Source: Paracoccaceae bacterium
GTDB lineage: Bacteria > Pseudomonadota > Alphaproteobacteria > Rhodobacterales > Rhodobacteraceae
Direction: 5' to 3'
Assembly: GCA_019454225.1 (NCBI GenBank)
Contig: CP075370.1
Location: forward strand, 124,001-188,000
DNA length: 64,000 nucleotides
Shown: positions 1-9,372 of the stretch, piece by piece
Position numbering within the stretch: position 1 is the stretch's first letter
Layout of the letters: every line of letters begins with the position of its first letter
Position numbers and translations under genes: made by a program
The notes under the pieces: generated by a model
Told to the model about the DNA's origin: nothing
Databases searched by the model: none
What the model saw: only the letters and a program-made list of their open reading frames with translations

Positions 1-195
1 CACCTCGCCGTCGCCGTCCGCATCGATGGCGGCGAACCCCTCGTCGGTCAGGTCCGGCACGACGGCCCGCAGTTCCTCGGCCGACCAGGTGCCGTTGCCG
101 TCCGGATCGGGGGGAAGTGTCACCGCCTGTGCCATCAGCGGACCGATGGCGAGCGCCGACAGCGTCGCCGCAAGGGTAAGCGTCCGGGTGATCAT
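1..195 (-). CDS. Secreted EF-hand calcium-binding protein (partial, C-terminus outside window)
   Basis: The reading frame begins at an ATG preceded by a GGAG Shine-Dalgarno and runs off the left edge of the window, so only about 65 residues are visible. Residues 1-21 form a signal peptide (hydrophobic core rich in Leu/Ala, likely cut after PLMAQA). Two EF-hand loops follow: DPDGNGTWSAEE near residues 28-39 and the start of a second, DADGDGE, at the edge. The Asp/Asn/Gly spacing is the classic calcium-binding loop. It is probably a small periplasmic EF-hand protein of the kind common in Rhodobacteraceae. Partners are unknown. Confidence 0.75.
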   Translation of the reverse strand, partial: MITRTLTLAATLSALAIGPLMAQAVTLPPDPDGNGTWSAEELRAVVPDLTDEGFAAIDADGDGEV

Positions 196-537
196 TTCGG
201 GTCTCCTCAGTTTGCCGCAGGCTGTGTCGCCTGCCCGATCCACATAGATCGGCGCAGGAAAGATTCCTACCTGCCGCGCGGATATCACCCAGACAGGCGC
301 CCGAACCTGCCGATCGCATGAATGAAATGGAACATTATTCCGCCTACGCGCTTGCGGCATCCTTTTTCCGCCGCTGGCCGCCCGCCACCTCGGCACCTTT
401 CAGCGCAGCCACTGCCGTTTCCCCATCCTGAACGATCCACGACATTTCCCTGCCATCGTCGCTTCATCGCCGTCATCCTGCCTGATTTGACGGGCAGAAC
501 ACTGGCAACTGCTGCACGCTGCTGCCTGGGGACGACA
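196..537. promoter_or_regulatory. Divergent intergenic region with two GGAA/TTCC palindromes
   Basis: This stretch separates the EF-hand gene from the LysR-type regulator and holds no credible gene. Two short palindromes of the same kind lie in it: AGGAA-AGA-TTCCT at 256-268 and GGAA-CATTA-TTCC at 329-341. LysR proteins commonly bind dyads upstream of their own gene, so these are candidate operators. That reading is inference only; no clear promoter hexamers were seen. Confidence 0.35.
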
Positions 538-1443
538 ATGGACCGACTGACAGAAATGGAAGCCTTCGCCACCGTGGTGGACCAGGGCGGCTTTACCGAC
601 GCGGCCAAGAAGATGGGCATCTCCAAGTCTGCCGTGTCCAAACATGTATCCGCGCTCGAGGCGCGACTGGGCGCGCGGCTTCTGAACCGCACGACGCGGC
701 GCGTGTCACCCACCGAGATCGGGCTGGCCTACTACGACCGCGCCCGCCGCGTCCTGAACGACGCGGGCGAGGCAGACGCGCTTGTCACCTCGATGCAGTC
801 CGCACCGTCGGGCCTTCTGCGGCTGTCGGTGGCCACGGATTTCGGGGTTAACCTGCTGTCGCCGATCCTCGGGGATTTCCTGCTGGAGTACCCCGACATC
901 ACCGTCAACATGGTCCTGAACAACCGCTATGTGGAACTGATCAGCGAGGGCTTCGACCTGGCAATCCGGGTGGGTGAGCTGGAGGATTCGTCGCTGCGCG
1001 CCCGCAAGCTGACCGAGACCGCCAAGCGGATGATTGCTTCGCCCGCCTATTTCCAGAAGTTCGGCCGTCCGATGAAGATCGACGACCTGAACGACCACAA
1101 GCTTCTGCACTATTCGAACCAGGCAAACGGCAACGTCTGGCGCATCCCCACCCCCTCCGGGGAAAAGCGGCAGGTGCGCACGGCCGGATGGCTGACGGTG
1201 AACGACGGGCAGTCGCTGCTGAATGCCGCGGTGTCGGGTCTGGGGATCGCCTACCTGCCGTCGTTCCTCTACGCCGAGGCGATGCGCGCGGGCCAGGTGG
1301 AAGAGGCGATTCCCGGCCTTCCGGTCGAGATTCTGGGGATCTATGCGGTCTATCCCCCGGGCAGGTTCACCCAGCCCAAGGTGCGTGCCTTCATCGACTT
1401 CCTGGCGCGGCGCTTCTCGGACAAGGGGCCGGACAGCTGGTGA
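538..1443 (+). CDS. LysR-family transcriptional regulator
   Basis: The protein is 301 residues, the normal LysR length, when started at the ATG giving MDRLTEMEAF; a GGGGA ribosome site lies just upstream. Longer in-frame extensions to position 322 are low-complexity and rejected. Residues 1-60 form the winged helix-turn-helix (AAKKMGISKSAVSKHVSALE), followed by RTTRRVSPTE. The rest is a periplasmic-binding-protein-like effector domain. This N-terminus is typical of the AaeR/DsdC-like subgroup whose members often control a neighbouring gene, but here the divergent neighbour is an EF-hand protein and the downstream neighbour is asd on the other strand. The target and effector are therefore unknown. 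Confidence 0.9.
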   Translation: MDRLTEMEAFATVVDQGGFTDAAKKMGISKSAVSKHVSALEARLGARLLNRTTRRVSPTEIGLAYYDRARRVLNDAGEADALVTSMQSAPSGLLRLSVATDFGVNLLSPILGDFLLEYPDITVNMVLNNRYVELISEGFDLAIRVGELEDSSLRARKLTETAKRMIASPAYFQKFGRPMKIDDLNDHKLLHYSNQANGNVWRIPTPSGEKRQVRTAGWLTVNDGQSLLNAAVSGLGIAYLPSFLYAEAMRAGQVEEAIPGLPVEILGIYAVYPPGRFTQPKVRAFIDFLARRFSDKGPDSW

Positions 1444-1448
1444 TGCCC

Positions 1449-1462
1449 GGCCCTTCGGGGCC
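1449..1462. terminator. Possible bidirectional terminator hairpin
   Basis: GGCCC-TTCG-GGGCC forms a 5-bp GC stem closed by a stable TTCG tetraloop in the 22-bp gap between two convergent genes (lysR and asd). No T-tract follows on either strand, so intrinsic termination is uncertain. Confidence 0.35.
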
Positions 1463-1464
1463 TG

Positions 1465-2487
1465 TCAGCCCTTCTTCAGGCAGCGGTTGCCCAGAACCTC
1501 GGCAATCTGCACGGCATTCAGGGCCGCGCCCTTGCGCAGGTTGTCGCTGACACACCAAAGGCTGATCCCGTTGTCGATCGTGCTGTCCTGCCGGACGCGC
1601 GACACATAGGTGGCATAGTCGCCCACGCATTCGATGGGCGTCACGTAGCCACCCGGCTCGCGCTTGTCGACCAGCATGATGCCCGGCGCCTCGCGCAGGA
1701 TGTCCTGCGCCTCCTGCCAGTCGAGGAACTCCTCGAACTCGATGTTGATCGCCTCGCTGTGGCCCACGAACACCGGCACCCGCACGCAGGTCGCGGTGAC
1801 CTTGATCCTGGGATCGAGGATCTTCTTCGTCTCGGCGACCATCTTCCATTCTTCCTTGGTGAACCCGTCATCAAGAAAGACGTCGATCTGCGGGATGACG
1901 TTGAAGGCGATCTGCTTCTGGAACTTCTTGGGCGGCACGTCGTCGGTCGGGTTGTAGATGGCCTTGGTCTGGTTCCACAGCTCGTCCATCCCCTCCTTCC
2001 CGGCGCCAGAGACGGATTGGTAGGTCGAAACCACCACCCGCTTGATCCGCGCCCGGTCATGCAGCGGCTTCAGCGCCACCACCATCTGCGCGGTCGAGCA
2101 GTTGGGGTTCGCGATGATCATCCGGTTCTTGTAGCCGTCCACCGCCTCGGCATTGACCTCGGGCACCACCAGCGGGATCGCCGGGTCGTAGCGGTAGAGC
2201 GACGAGTTGTCGATCACCACGCAGCCCGATGCCGCTGCCTTGGGCGCATAGATCTTGGTGGCATCCGACCCGATGGCGAACAGCGCGATGTCCCAGCCGG
2301 CGAAATCGAACGTGTCAAGATCCTTCGTCTTCAACGTCTTGTCGCCAAAGCTGACCTCGGTTCCCAGCGACCTGCGCGAGGCAAGCGCCACGATCTCGTC
2401 CACGGGAAATTCCCGCTCGGCGAGGATGTTCAGCATTTCGCGGCCCACGTTCCCGGTGGCGCCCGCGACGACGACACGATAGCCCAT
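1465..2487 (-). CDS. asd: Aspartate-semialdehyde dehydrogenase
   Basis: The enzyme reduces L-aspartyl-4-phosphate to aspartate semialdehyde with NADPH, the branch step to lysine/diaminopimelate, threonine and methionine. The 340-residue length is standard. The N-terminal nucleotide-binding motif GATGNVG is at residues 9-15. The catalytic cysteine is C130 in NPNCST, and the SVSGAG loop follows. It stands alone on the minus strand, convergent with the LysR gene. The dapD gene of the same lysine route lies 25 kb away in this window. The identification is firm. Confidence 0.97.
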   Translation of the reverse strand: MGYRVVVAGATGNVGREMLNILAEREFPVDEIVALASRRSLGTEVSFGDKTLKTKDLDTFDFAGWDIALFAIGSDATKIYAPKAAASGCVVIDNSSLYRYDPAIPLVVPEVNAEAVDGYKNRMIIANPNCSTAQMVVALKPLHDRARIKRVVVSTYQSVSGAGKEGMDELWNQTKAIYNPTDDVPPKKFQKQIAFNVIPQIDVFLDDGFTKEEWKMVAETKKILDPRIKVTATCVRVPVFVGHSEAINIEFEEFLDWQEAQDILREAPGIMLVDKREPGGYVTPIECVGDYATYVSRVRQDSTIDNGISLWCVSDNLRKGAALNAVQIAEVLGNRCLKKG

Positions 2488-2544
2488 TTCGGCCTCCTAG
2501 GTGTGACGCGCCCCCTTAGCCCATGCGAAACGCGGGGGAAAGGG

Positions 2545-3714
2545 TCAGTCGGTGCGGTCGGGCGCGAGCAGATAGGGCACAAGGCCCGCCACCAGCACCA
2601 GCCCGAAGGCCAGGAACAGCGCGGCATAGGGCGCCTGGGCCGGATCGGGCGGAATTGCGGCATGCAGGCGGCCGGTCGCGAACTGCGCGATCCCGACGCT
2701 GCCAAGGGCAAAGAGGTTCAGGAAACTGACCCCCCGCCCCACCAGATGCGGCGGAAAGAACGCCCGCCCATGGGCCATGACCATCGGGAAGGACGCCCCG
2801 AAGAACCCGACCGCCATCAGCAGGATGGCGCCCGTCCACCAGTCCGGGGGCAGCGCCCACAGCGCGAACAGGCAGGCGGCAGTGACGGCGTTTCCGCCGA
2901 ATATCAGCCACTTGCGCGTTCCGAGCATGCGATCCAGCGGGCCATAGGCAAAATTCCCCGCCACCATGGCCAGCCCCATGAACAGCGTGACCTGCCCGAT
3001 GCCCGCGGCGTCCGCCCCGAACACGTCGCCATACCATGGCCCCACCCACAGCCCCCGCAACCCGGCCGCGGGCAGGTAGTTGACGGCGGCAATGGGCAGG
3101 ATCAGCCACAGCGCCGGAATCCGCAGGATGTCGCGCAGCGAGCCCTGCGCCGCGCCGTTGGCCTGCGGCGGGTCGCACAGGACCGCCGCCACCAGCGCGG
3201 CGACCGCCAGTGTCACCGCCCCGAGCGCCGCCATCGCGCCGCGCCAGCCCATCGCCTCGACCGCAAGTGCCAGCGGCAGCGAGGCCGCGATATTGCCGAG
3301 CGATCCCACCCCGATCGTGGCCCCGGCCAGCGTCCCGAAGATCGCAGCGGGGTAAGTTCTTGCAAACACGTAGTAACTCGCCATGAGAACGGGTGAGCAT
3401 CCGATCCCGATCAGCGCCATGGCCAGGTTGACATGCATCACCGAACCGGCCGCCGCCATCAGGAACGCCCCGCCCGCGCCGCCCGCCGCCAGGAGCGCCG
3501 CCGCGGTCCGGCGGGGGCCCACGCGGTCCAACGCCCATCCGACGGGAAGCTGCATCGCGGCGAAGGCGAGGAACCAGACGCCCGACGCCCCCGCCAGATC
3601 CTCGGCCGTGGCGCCGAGGTCCGCGGTCAGCGCCGGGGCCATCACGGCGAGAAACGCCCGGTAGAACTGCGACAGGACATAGGCCGCGACGAGCGCGGCG
3701 ATGCCCGCGATCAT
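2545..3714 (-). CDS. Major facilitator superfamily transporter
   Basis: This is a 389-residue MFS permease with about 12 hydrophobic segments. The loop after TM2, WALDRVGPRR, matches the MFS signature (G/D-R-x-G-R-R). The start MIAGIAALVA is chosen because its ATG overlaps the TGA of the preceding gene as ATGA; a longer frame would add an unlikely Arg/Gly-rich tail. It is co-transcribed with the adjacent MFS gene, so the pair may act on one substrate class or function separately. Nothing in the sequence shows the substrate. Confidence 0.85.
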   Translation of the reverse strand: MIAGIAALVAAYVLSQFYRAFLAVMAPALTADLGATAEDLAGASGVWFLAFAAMQLPVGWALDRVGPRRTAAALLAAGGAGGAFLMAAAGSVMHVNLAMALIGIGCSPVLMASYYVFARTYPAAIFGTLAGATIGVGSLGNIAASLPLALAVEAMGWRGAMAALGAVTLAVAALVAAVLCDPPQANGAAQGSLRDILRIPALWLILPIAAVNYLPAAGLRGLWVGPWYGDVFGADAAGIGQVTLFMGLAMVAGNFAYGPLDRMLGTRKWLIFGGNAVTAACLFALWALPPDWWTGAILLMAVGFFGASFPMVMAHGRAFFPPHLVGRGVSFLNLFALGSVGIAQFATGRLHAAIPPDPAQAPYAALFLAFGLVLVAGLVPYLLAPDRTD

Positions 3715-4946
3715 GCGGGAACCGCGGCCGGGCGGTGTTCGCGGACCGGCAGGTGGACGATGGCCGAGAACGCGCCAACCGCCACGCCAACCCACCACAC
3801 CAGCGTGTAATCCCCTGTCATGTCATACATTTTTCCGCCCAGCCAGACACCCAGAAAGCCGCCAAGCTGGTGGCTGAAGAACACCAGGCCGTAGAGCGTG
3901 CCCATATAGCGCAGGCCCCAGATATGCGCGACAAGACCCGACGTCAGCGGCACCGTGGCCAGCCAGAGCGACCCCATCGCCGCCGAGAAGATCAGCACCG
4001 AAGCCGGGGTCATCGGCATCAGGATGAACACCGCCGCGACCACCGTGCGCGCCGTGTAAATGCCTGCCAGCAAATACTTTTTGGTGTAGGTCTTGCCCAG
4101 ATACCCGGCCAGGATCGTGCCGCCGATGTTGGCCATGCCGATCACCGCGATGGACAGGGCGCCGACCGCCGATGTGGTCGAGATGCCAAGGCCCGCCAGC
4201 ATTCCGCCGGGGTCGGGCACGGCGCAGCGTTCCGTGACGAAGGCGGGAAAATGCGCGGTGATGAAGGCAAGCTGATAGCCGCAGGAGAAAAATCCAAGGA
4301 AAATCAATGTATAGGACGGATCGCGCAGGGCCCGGACCAGCACCTGGCCCAGGCTTTCCTGCAGTTCCGCCTTCGAGGCCGGGGCGGGCGAGCGCATCAG
4401 GGGCAAGAGCATCAGCGAGGCCAGGATGACGGCCGCAAAGACCAGGAACACTGACTGCCATGGCATTGATTGCAATAGAAATTCTGCCGTAGGTGCGCCG
4501 ATCACCTGGCCTGCGGAACCGGCGGCGGTGGCCAGGCCCAGGGTCATCGACCGGTGTTCCGGTGCCGCGGCGCGGCCGACCACCGCCAGGATCACCCCGA
4601 ATCCGGTTCCGGCGATGCCGAATCCTACAAGGATTTCAAGAAGTTGATGCTGCCCCGGGGTGACGGCGAACGAGCTGAGCACCAGGCCCGCGGCATACAT
4701 CAGCGCGCCGGCGACGATGGCGCGGCGGTCACCGAAGCGTTCGGCCAGCGCCCCGAAGATCGGCTGCCCGATCCCCCAGGCGAGATTCTGGATCGCGATC
4801 GCCAGCGAAAAGTCAGACCGCAACCAGTTGAATTCGCTCGCAATCGGGATCTGGAACACACCGAAGCTGGCGCGGATCGCAAAGCCCAGCATCAGGATCA
4901 CGCTGCCCGCGATCAGGACTGGGGTGAACAGGGGGGCTTTGGTCAT
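3711..4946 (-). CDS. MFS transporter, monocarboxylate/oxalate-formate type
   Basis: This 411-residue MFS protein has 12 predicted membrane helices. The N-terminal pattern (GFAIRASFGVFQIPIASEF, then LAWGIGQPIFGALAERFGDRR) is typical of bacterial MCT/OFA-like carriers, which export or import small organic acids. It is the first gene of a two-gene MFS unit. The 163-bp gap upstream contains two tandem copies of CTGTACCGACA. The order places it downstream of the galactose operon on the same strand, but the gap suggests separate transcription. Substrate is not determined. Confidence 0.85.
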   Translation of the reverse strand: MTKAPLFTPVLIAGSVILMLGFAIRASFGVFQIPIASEFNWLRSDFSLAIAIQNLAWGIGQPIFGALAERFGDRRAIVAGALMYAAGLVLSSFAVTPGQHQLLEILVGFGIAGTGFGVILAVVGRAAAPEHRSMTLGLATAAGSAGQVIGAPTAEFLLQSMPWQSVFLVFAAVILASLMLLPLMRSPAPASKAELQESLGQVLVRALRDPSYTLIFLGFFSCGYQLAFITAHFPAFVTERCAVPDPGGMLAGLGISTTSAVGALSIAVIGMANIGGTILAGYLGKTYTKKYLLAGIYTARTVVAAVFILMPMTPASVLIFSAAMGSLWLATVPLTSGLVAHIWGLRYMGTLYGLVFFSHQLGGFLGVWLGGKMYDMTGDYTLVWWVGVAVGAFSAIVHLPVREHRPAAVPA

Positions 4947-5068
4947 GGCATCCTCCGGGCGCGGCGCGGAAGGTGGACCCGGGCGCGGGCGGCGTCAAAT
5001 GCGGAATTGTGACGGGTGAAATAAGCGTCCGGCATCCGTACCGCGCGCGTCTGGCAGGCGTATGGCAT

Positions 5069-5092
5069 CTGTACCGACACCTGTACCGACAG
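5069..5092. repeat. Tandem 12-bp direct repeat
   Basis: CTGTACCGACAC is followed at once by CTGTACCGACAG, two 12-bp copies differing only in the last base. They sit upstream of the MFS gene and just past the stop of the beta-galactosidase gene. They could be a regulator site or chance. Confidence 0.4.
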
Positions 5093-5109
5093 GCCGCGCG
5101 CGCCGGTGG

Positions 5110-7008
5110 TCAGAGCGGTTCGCGCAGGACCCCGGCAGGCGGAATGCCGATGCCGCCATGGGCGACCGGTTCGGGCCCATGGTTGAACCAGAACCGGTGG
5201 CGCCCGTCGCTGCGGGTGCGCAGCGCGGGCGGCAGGTCCATCACCGGCAGCGCAACCTCGGCACAGGTCGCGCGCAAGATGCGGTGCAGCGCCGCGTCAT
5301 CCGGCCAGCCGGCCAGATAGCGCAGGCGGTCGCCGACCAGGGCGGGCCAGCCATCGGCGGTTTTCTCGATCACCGGGGCGCCTTCGACCTTCTCGCGCCA
5401 GTGGTGGAAGGCCCCGCCGCGCGCCAGCGGCACGGGCAGGTCGGGTGGCAGGCTTTCCACCCGGGCCACCGTGCAGTCGAGGCCCGGGATCGCGGGCGGC
5501 AGGGGCACGGGGATCGCAAGGTGTTCGGTGCAGGCGTTGCTGCGCGGCCCCAGCATCGCGATGCCGTCATGCGCCGCCAGCGCCGCGCGGAGCGGCGCCG
5601 ACAGCGTGGCCAGCGCCGGAACCAGCACCAGCCTGCGGCCCGCGAGGCTGGCGGTGTCGGGGGGCAGGATGTCGATGTTCAGGCCAAGACGCCGCAGCGC
5701 ACGGTAGATCGAAAAGACCAGCCCGAAATAGTCGAACCCCGCGCCCTGCGGCAGCGCCTGCCACGCCCAGGCCGAGGCATAGTCGAAGACGATCGCCACC
5801 GGCGCGGGGGGCGGCGCGGGAACCTCGGGCGCGTCGGCCAGTTCGCGCGCGACCTTGCCCGCCTCGTGCCGGGCGGGGGCGGGGGCATCGTCGGGGCGCA
5901 ACAGGCCCGCGTGATGCTGTTCCTGGCCGAAGGGCAACTGGCGCCAGCGGAACCAGCACACCGTCTCGGCGCCGTGGGCAAAGGCCTCCCACGCCCAGAG
6001 GCGGACCATGCCCGGCAGCGGGTCGGGGTTGTGCGGCGCCCAGTTCACCGGGCCGGGCTGCTGTTCCATCACCCACCACCGGCCCCGACCGACCGACCGG
6101 TAGAGATCGTGGTGAAACGCCTGATAGTCGGGGTCACCCTGCCGGGCGAACATCCGTTTGTGTTCGGCATCCGCCGGAACGCGGTCGGACAGGAAACCCA
6201 GCGGATAGCTGTCCCATCCGGCGATGTCGAGATCGGCACCGGTGGCGTAATGGTCGAAATCGGTGATGCCGCCCATGTAGTTGTGGGCGACCGGCGCGGA
6301 CGAATGGCGGCGGATCGCGGCGACCTGGGCGCGGCTGAACGCCGCCACCCGGTCCGAGGCGAAGCGCCGGAAATCCAGCCAGTGCGCCGGGTTGGACTGG
6401 GTCACGGCCTGGTTCGGCAGGCCGATGTCGTCAAAGCCGCGATAGTCCATCGACCAGAACACATTGCCCCAGGCCTGGTTGAGCGCCTGCACCGACCCGT
6501 AGCGCAGCGCCAGCCAGTCGCGGAACGCGCTGCGCGCCGCGTCCGACCAGGACAGCGTGGTGTCATGGCAGCCGTATTCGTTGTCGACCTGCCAGGCCGC
6601 GACATGGGGGTTGCCACCGTAGCGTTCAGCCAGGATCGTGACGATCCGTTCACATTCGGCCAGATAGCCCGGATGGCTGAAATCATAGTGGCGGCGGCTG
6701 CCGAACCCCCTCTGGCGCCCGTCGCGGTCCACTGGCAGCATGTCGGGATGCCGGTCGAGCATCCAGCGCGGCGGCGCGGCGGTGGGCGTGCCCAGAACCA
6801 CCTTCAGGCCGTGGTCGCCCAGCGTGGCGATGGCGCGGTCGAGCCAGCCGAGTTCCAGACGCCCGGGTTCCGGCTCGATCCGTGACCAGGCGAATTCGCC
6901 GATCCGCACCCGGGACAGGCCGACGCGGCGCATCCGCGCGGCATCGGCGGCCCACATGCCTTCGGGCCAGTGCTCGGGGTAATAGCAGACGCCCAGCGAC
7001 CGCTTCAC
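5110..7008 (-). CDS. Beta-galactosidase, glycoside hydrolase family 42
   Basis: The protein has 632 residues from a GTG start that overlaps the stop of the SMP-30 gene (GTGA), which rules out the much longer in-frame extension. It starts [13 protein letters not shown], the GH42 signature. The TIM barrel contains the acid/base E144 (DNEYG) and the nucleophile E315 (VMEQQPGPVNW). The trimerisation (A5-like) domain and C-terminal beta domain follow. No signal peptide is visible, so it acts in the cytoplasm. As the last gene of the galactose-oxidation operon it probably releases galactose from imported beta-galactosides. GH42 enzymes can also act on alpha-L-arabinosides. Confidence 0.93.
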   Translation of the reverse strand: MKRSLGVCYYPEHWPEGMWAADAARMRRVGLSRVRIGEFAWSRIEPEPGRLELGWLDRAIATLGDHGLKVVLGTPTAAPPRWMLDRHPDMLPVDRDGRQRGFGSRRHYDFSHPGYLAECERIVTILAERYGGNPHVAAWQVDNEYGCHDTTLSWSDAARSAFRDWLALRYGSVQALNQAWGNVFWSMDYRGFDDIGLPNQAVTQSNPAHWLDFRRFASDRVAAFSRAQVAAIRRHSSAPVAHNYMGGITDFDHYATGADLDIAGWDSYPLGFLSDRVPADAEHKRMFARQGDPDYQAFHHDLYRSVGRGRWWVMEQQPGPVNWAPHNPDPLPGMVRLWAWEAFAHGAETVCWFRWRQLPFGQEQHHAGLLRPDDAPAPARHEAGKVARELADAPEVPAPPPAPVAIVFDYASAWAWQALPQGAGFDYFGLVFSIYRALRRLGLNIDILPPDTASLAGRRLVLVPALATLSAPLRAALAAHDGIAMLGPRSNACTEHLAIPVPLPPAIPGLDCTVARVESLPPDLPVPLARGGAFHHWREKVEGAPVIEKTADGWPALVGDRLRYLAGWPDDAALHRILRATCAEVALPVMDLPPALRTRSDGRHRFWFNHGPEPVAHGGIGIPPAGVLREPL

Positions 7009-7847
7009 AGCAGGACCCGGTGTTCCGGCAGGCCACGGGCGACGTTGGTCGCGGCAAAGGTGGCGCCCGCGTCGGGATGGGCGGCGCGGGCGGCGGCGGA
7101 CATGCCCTGAAGCGCGGTGGTGCAATAGAGCGTGGTGCCCCCGAAGGCCGGGCAGGAGGTGTGCGGGGCATCGAAGGCGACGGTCGACAGGCGCGCGCCG
7201 TCGGGGCCATAGGCCGCCACCCGCGCCGCGCCCCATTCGGCCAGCCAGAACCGGCCGTCGGCATCGAACACCGCGCCATCGGGGTTCAGCCCCTCGGCCG
7301 TCAGGTCCAGGAACACCTCGGGCGTACCCTGGGGCCAACCCTCGGCATCCAGCGCGACGCGCCAGACCTTGCCGCGCGCGGTGTCGGCAAAGGTTGCGGT
7401 GCGGCCGTCGGGGGCGAAGGCGATGGCGTTCGAGATGCTGATGTCGGGATAGAGCCGCCGCAGCGTGCCGCGGTGCCAGCGCCAGATCGCGCCCAGCCCG
7501 GGCTCGGCCGCCTTGCCCATCGTGCCGATCCAGAATCCGCCCTGCGGGTCGGCGCGCCCGTCGTTCGACCGCGTGGCCGGATTGCCCGCGTCGAGCGGGC
7601 ACAGGTGCACGCGCATGCCGCTTTCGATATCGAACTGGAACAGTTCACGCTCGGAGGCGATGAGCAGGCCGTCCGGCCCGGTCCATCCGGCGGCCGAGAC
7701 CATGTCGGGAAAGTGCCATTCCTGCGCCTCCTCGCCCTTGCGGGTCAGCAGGCGGCGCCCGGTGATGTCGAACCAGAACAGCTGTTCGCGGCGCGGGTGC
7801 CACAGCGGGCCCTCGCCCAGCGTGCAGGCTCTTGCGTCAAAGATCAT
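7005..7847 (-). CDS. SMP-30/gluconolactonase-family sugar lactonase
   Basis: This 280-residue six-bladed propeller begins with the family pattern LGEGPLWHP, where the Glu is a metal ligand. The [18 protein letters not shown] block carries the conserved Asn-Asp pair, and [10 protein letters not shown] and [12 protein letters not shown] carry the other metal ligands. It opens sugar-acid 1,5- or 1,4-lactones. The start overlaps the dgoA stop (ATGA), and its own stop overlaps the GH42 start. In this operon it most likely hydrolyses galactono-lactone made by the SDR. Arabinono-lactone is an alternative. Confidence 0.9.
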   Translation of the reverse strand: MIFDARACTLGEGPLWHPRREQLFWFDITGRRLLTRKGEEAQEWHFPDMVSAAGWTGPDGLLIASERELFQFDIESGMRVHLCPLDAGNPATRSNDGRADPQGGFWIGTMGKAAEPGLGAIWRWHRGTLRRLYPDISISNAIAFAPDGRTATFADTARGKVWRVALDAEGWPQGTPEVFLDLTAEGLNPDGAVFDADGRFWLAEWGAARVAAYGPDGARLSTVAFDAPHTSCPAFGGTTLYCTTALQGMSAAARAAHPDAGATFAATNVARGLPEHRVLL

Positions 7848-8443
7848 GCTGCCTCCCATGCCGCCACCAGCGCGCGGGCGCGGGTGCCGACCTCGTCCGC
7901 CGTCATGCCGGGTGTGTAGAGCGCGGTGCCGATGCCCGCGCCATCGGCGCCCGCGCGGCGCCATTCGGCAAAGTTCGCAGCCCCGGCGCCGCCCACCGCA
8001 TAGACCGGCAGCCCCGGCGGCAGCACGGCGCGCAGCGCGCGCAGGCCGTCCGGCCCGATCAGGCTGGCGGGAAACAGCTTCAGCCCCGTCGCCCCGGCCG
8101 CGATGGCGGCGAAGCATTCGGTCGGCGTCATGGCACCGGGCCAGCTTTCCATGCCCCGGGCGCGGGTTGCGGCGATCACGGCGGGGTCGGTGTTGGGCGA
8201 CACCACCAGCGTGCCCCCGGCATCGGCCACCTCGGCCACCTCGGCCGTGGTCAGCACGGTCCCCGCGCCGATCTGCGTCCCCGGGAAGGCCCGGACCATG
8301 GCGGCGATCGACGTCATCGGATGGGGCGAGTTCAGCGGCACCTCGATGCGGGTGATGCCCGCACCGATCAGGGCGCGGCCGATCGGCAGCGCCTCGGGCG
8401 GGGTCAGGCCGCGCAGGATGGCAATCAGGGGGCGATGCGTCAT
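7844..8443 (-). CDS. dgoA: 2-dehydro-3-deoxy-6-phosphogalactonate aldolase
   Basis: This 199-residue class I KDPG/KDPGal aldolase cleaves the phosphorylated keto-deoxy acid to pyruvate and glyceraldehyde-3-phosphate. The motif [14 protein letters not shown] with Arg after LIAIL is characteristic of DgoA rather than Eda. The catalytic Glu lies in [10 protein letters not shown] and the Schiff-base Lys in GLKLFPA. The neighbour DgoK makes its substrate. The gene is fused translationally to dgoK upstream and to the lactonase downstream through four-base overlaps. Confidence 0.93.
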   Translation of the reverse strand: MTHRPLIAILRGLTPPEALPIGRALIGAGITRIEVPLNSPHPMTSIAAMVRAFPGTQIGAGTVLTTAEVAEVADAGGTLVVSPNTDPAVIAATRARGMESWPGAMTPTECFAAIAAGATGLKLFPASLIGPDGLRALRAVLPPGLPVYAVGGAGAANFAEWRRAGADGAGIGTALYTPGMTADEVGTRARALVAAWEAA

Positions 8444-9372
8444 GGCCAGGTCCTTGCAGGGGTTCGGGCGGCGGCAAGACCGGCCAGCGTGGCCTGACGC
8501 ACCGGCAGGCGGCGCGGCGCGTTGCCCTGCGCCGCCAGCGCGCGGGCATAGAGCGCCGCGAGCCGGTCATCGCCCAGGATCACCACGGGCTGACCCAGCC
8601 ACCAGGGGCGCGATGCCGCAAGGTCAAGCCCGATCAGCAGTCCCGACAGCCGCGCCCGCGCCACCGCCGGGTCAAGCCCGGACAGCAGCGCCTCGGCCCT
8701 AAGGCCGAACAGCCGCGCGGTCACGCGACCCGGATGCGCCATGGCGTCGGCCAGCGCCGCGTCGAAGGCCGCATCGGTCTGGTCGGCCGTCGCGTCACCG
8801 GCGCCGCCAAGGCTGTGGCGCAGCACCGACTGGCCCGACAGCAGCGCGAACAGTTCCCCCGTCATCACGGTCTGGAAGCTGACCACCTCGGCCGCCGAGA
8901 CATGGGCCCATTTGTTGTGCGTGCCGGGCAGGCAGAACACGCCGTCGAATCCGGGCAGCAGGGACAGCGCCCCGGCGATCTGGGTTTCCTCGCCCCGCAT
9001 CACATCGGGCGGCGCGGCCTGCATCAGCCCCGGCACCAGCGTCACCCGCAGGCGGGCGTCGCGCACCGGAACGGCGACCAGCGCGTCGGGGTCAAGCGGG
9101 GCGCAGGGCACCGCGCGATAGGGTGCCTCGTGCCAGCCCTGGCGGCTGCCTGCCATGCCGCAGAGCCGCACATCGACCGGCCCGTCGCCCAGCCAGGGCG
9201 CGACCAGGCGCAGCAGCGCCGGTTCGAAGCCATCGGGCGCAAGGCCGCCCATGCCGTCGGCGCTGGCGGCCTCGTCCAGCACGGTGCTGCCCTGCATCGC
9301 CCAGACGCGCAGGTGCGACGTGCCCCAGTCCACCGCCAGCCATTCGGGGCCGGTTCCTGCCTGCCCCGTCAT
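8440..9372 (-). CDS. dgoK: 2-dehydro-3-deoxygalactonokinase
   Basis: The 310-residue kinase carries the DgoK N-terminal phosphate motif [15 protein letters not shown]. The family blocks [22 protein letters not shown], and LPGTHNKW with [22 protein letters not shown] are all present. It phosphorylates 2-keto-3-deoxygalactonate at O6 using ATP. The start is set by the ATGA overlap with the SDR stop; an ORF running back to 10188 is read-through of another frame. Its place between the SDR and dgoA fits the De Ley-Doudoroff route. Confidence 0.95.
   Translation of the reverse strand: MTGQAGTGPEWLAVDWGTSHLRVWAMQGSTVLDEAASADGMGGLAPDGFEPALLRLVAPWLGDGPVDVRLCGMAGSRQGWHEAPYRAVPCAPLDPDALVAVPVRDARLRVTLVPGLMQAAPPDVMRGEETQIAGALSLLPGFDGVFCLPGTHNKWAHVSAAEVVSFQTVMTGELFALLSGQSVLRHSLGGAGDATADQTDAAFDAALADAMAHPGRVTARLFGLRAEALLSGLDPAVARARLSGLLIGLDLAASRPWWLGQPVVILGDDRLAALYARALAAQGNAPRRLPVRQATLAGLAAARTPARTWP

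Noticed and set aside
7009-7602. N-terminal extension of the beta-galactosidase frame
   Set aside because: The extension lies inside the lactonase gene in another frame. The GTGA overlap and the GH42-like N-terminus place the start at 7008.
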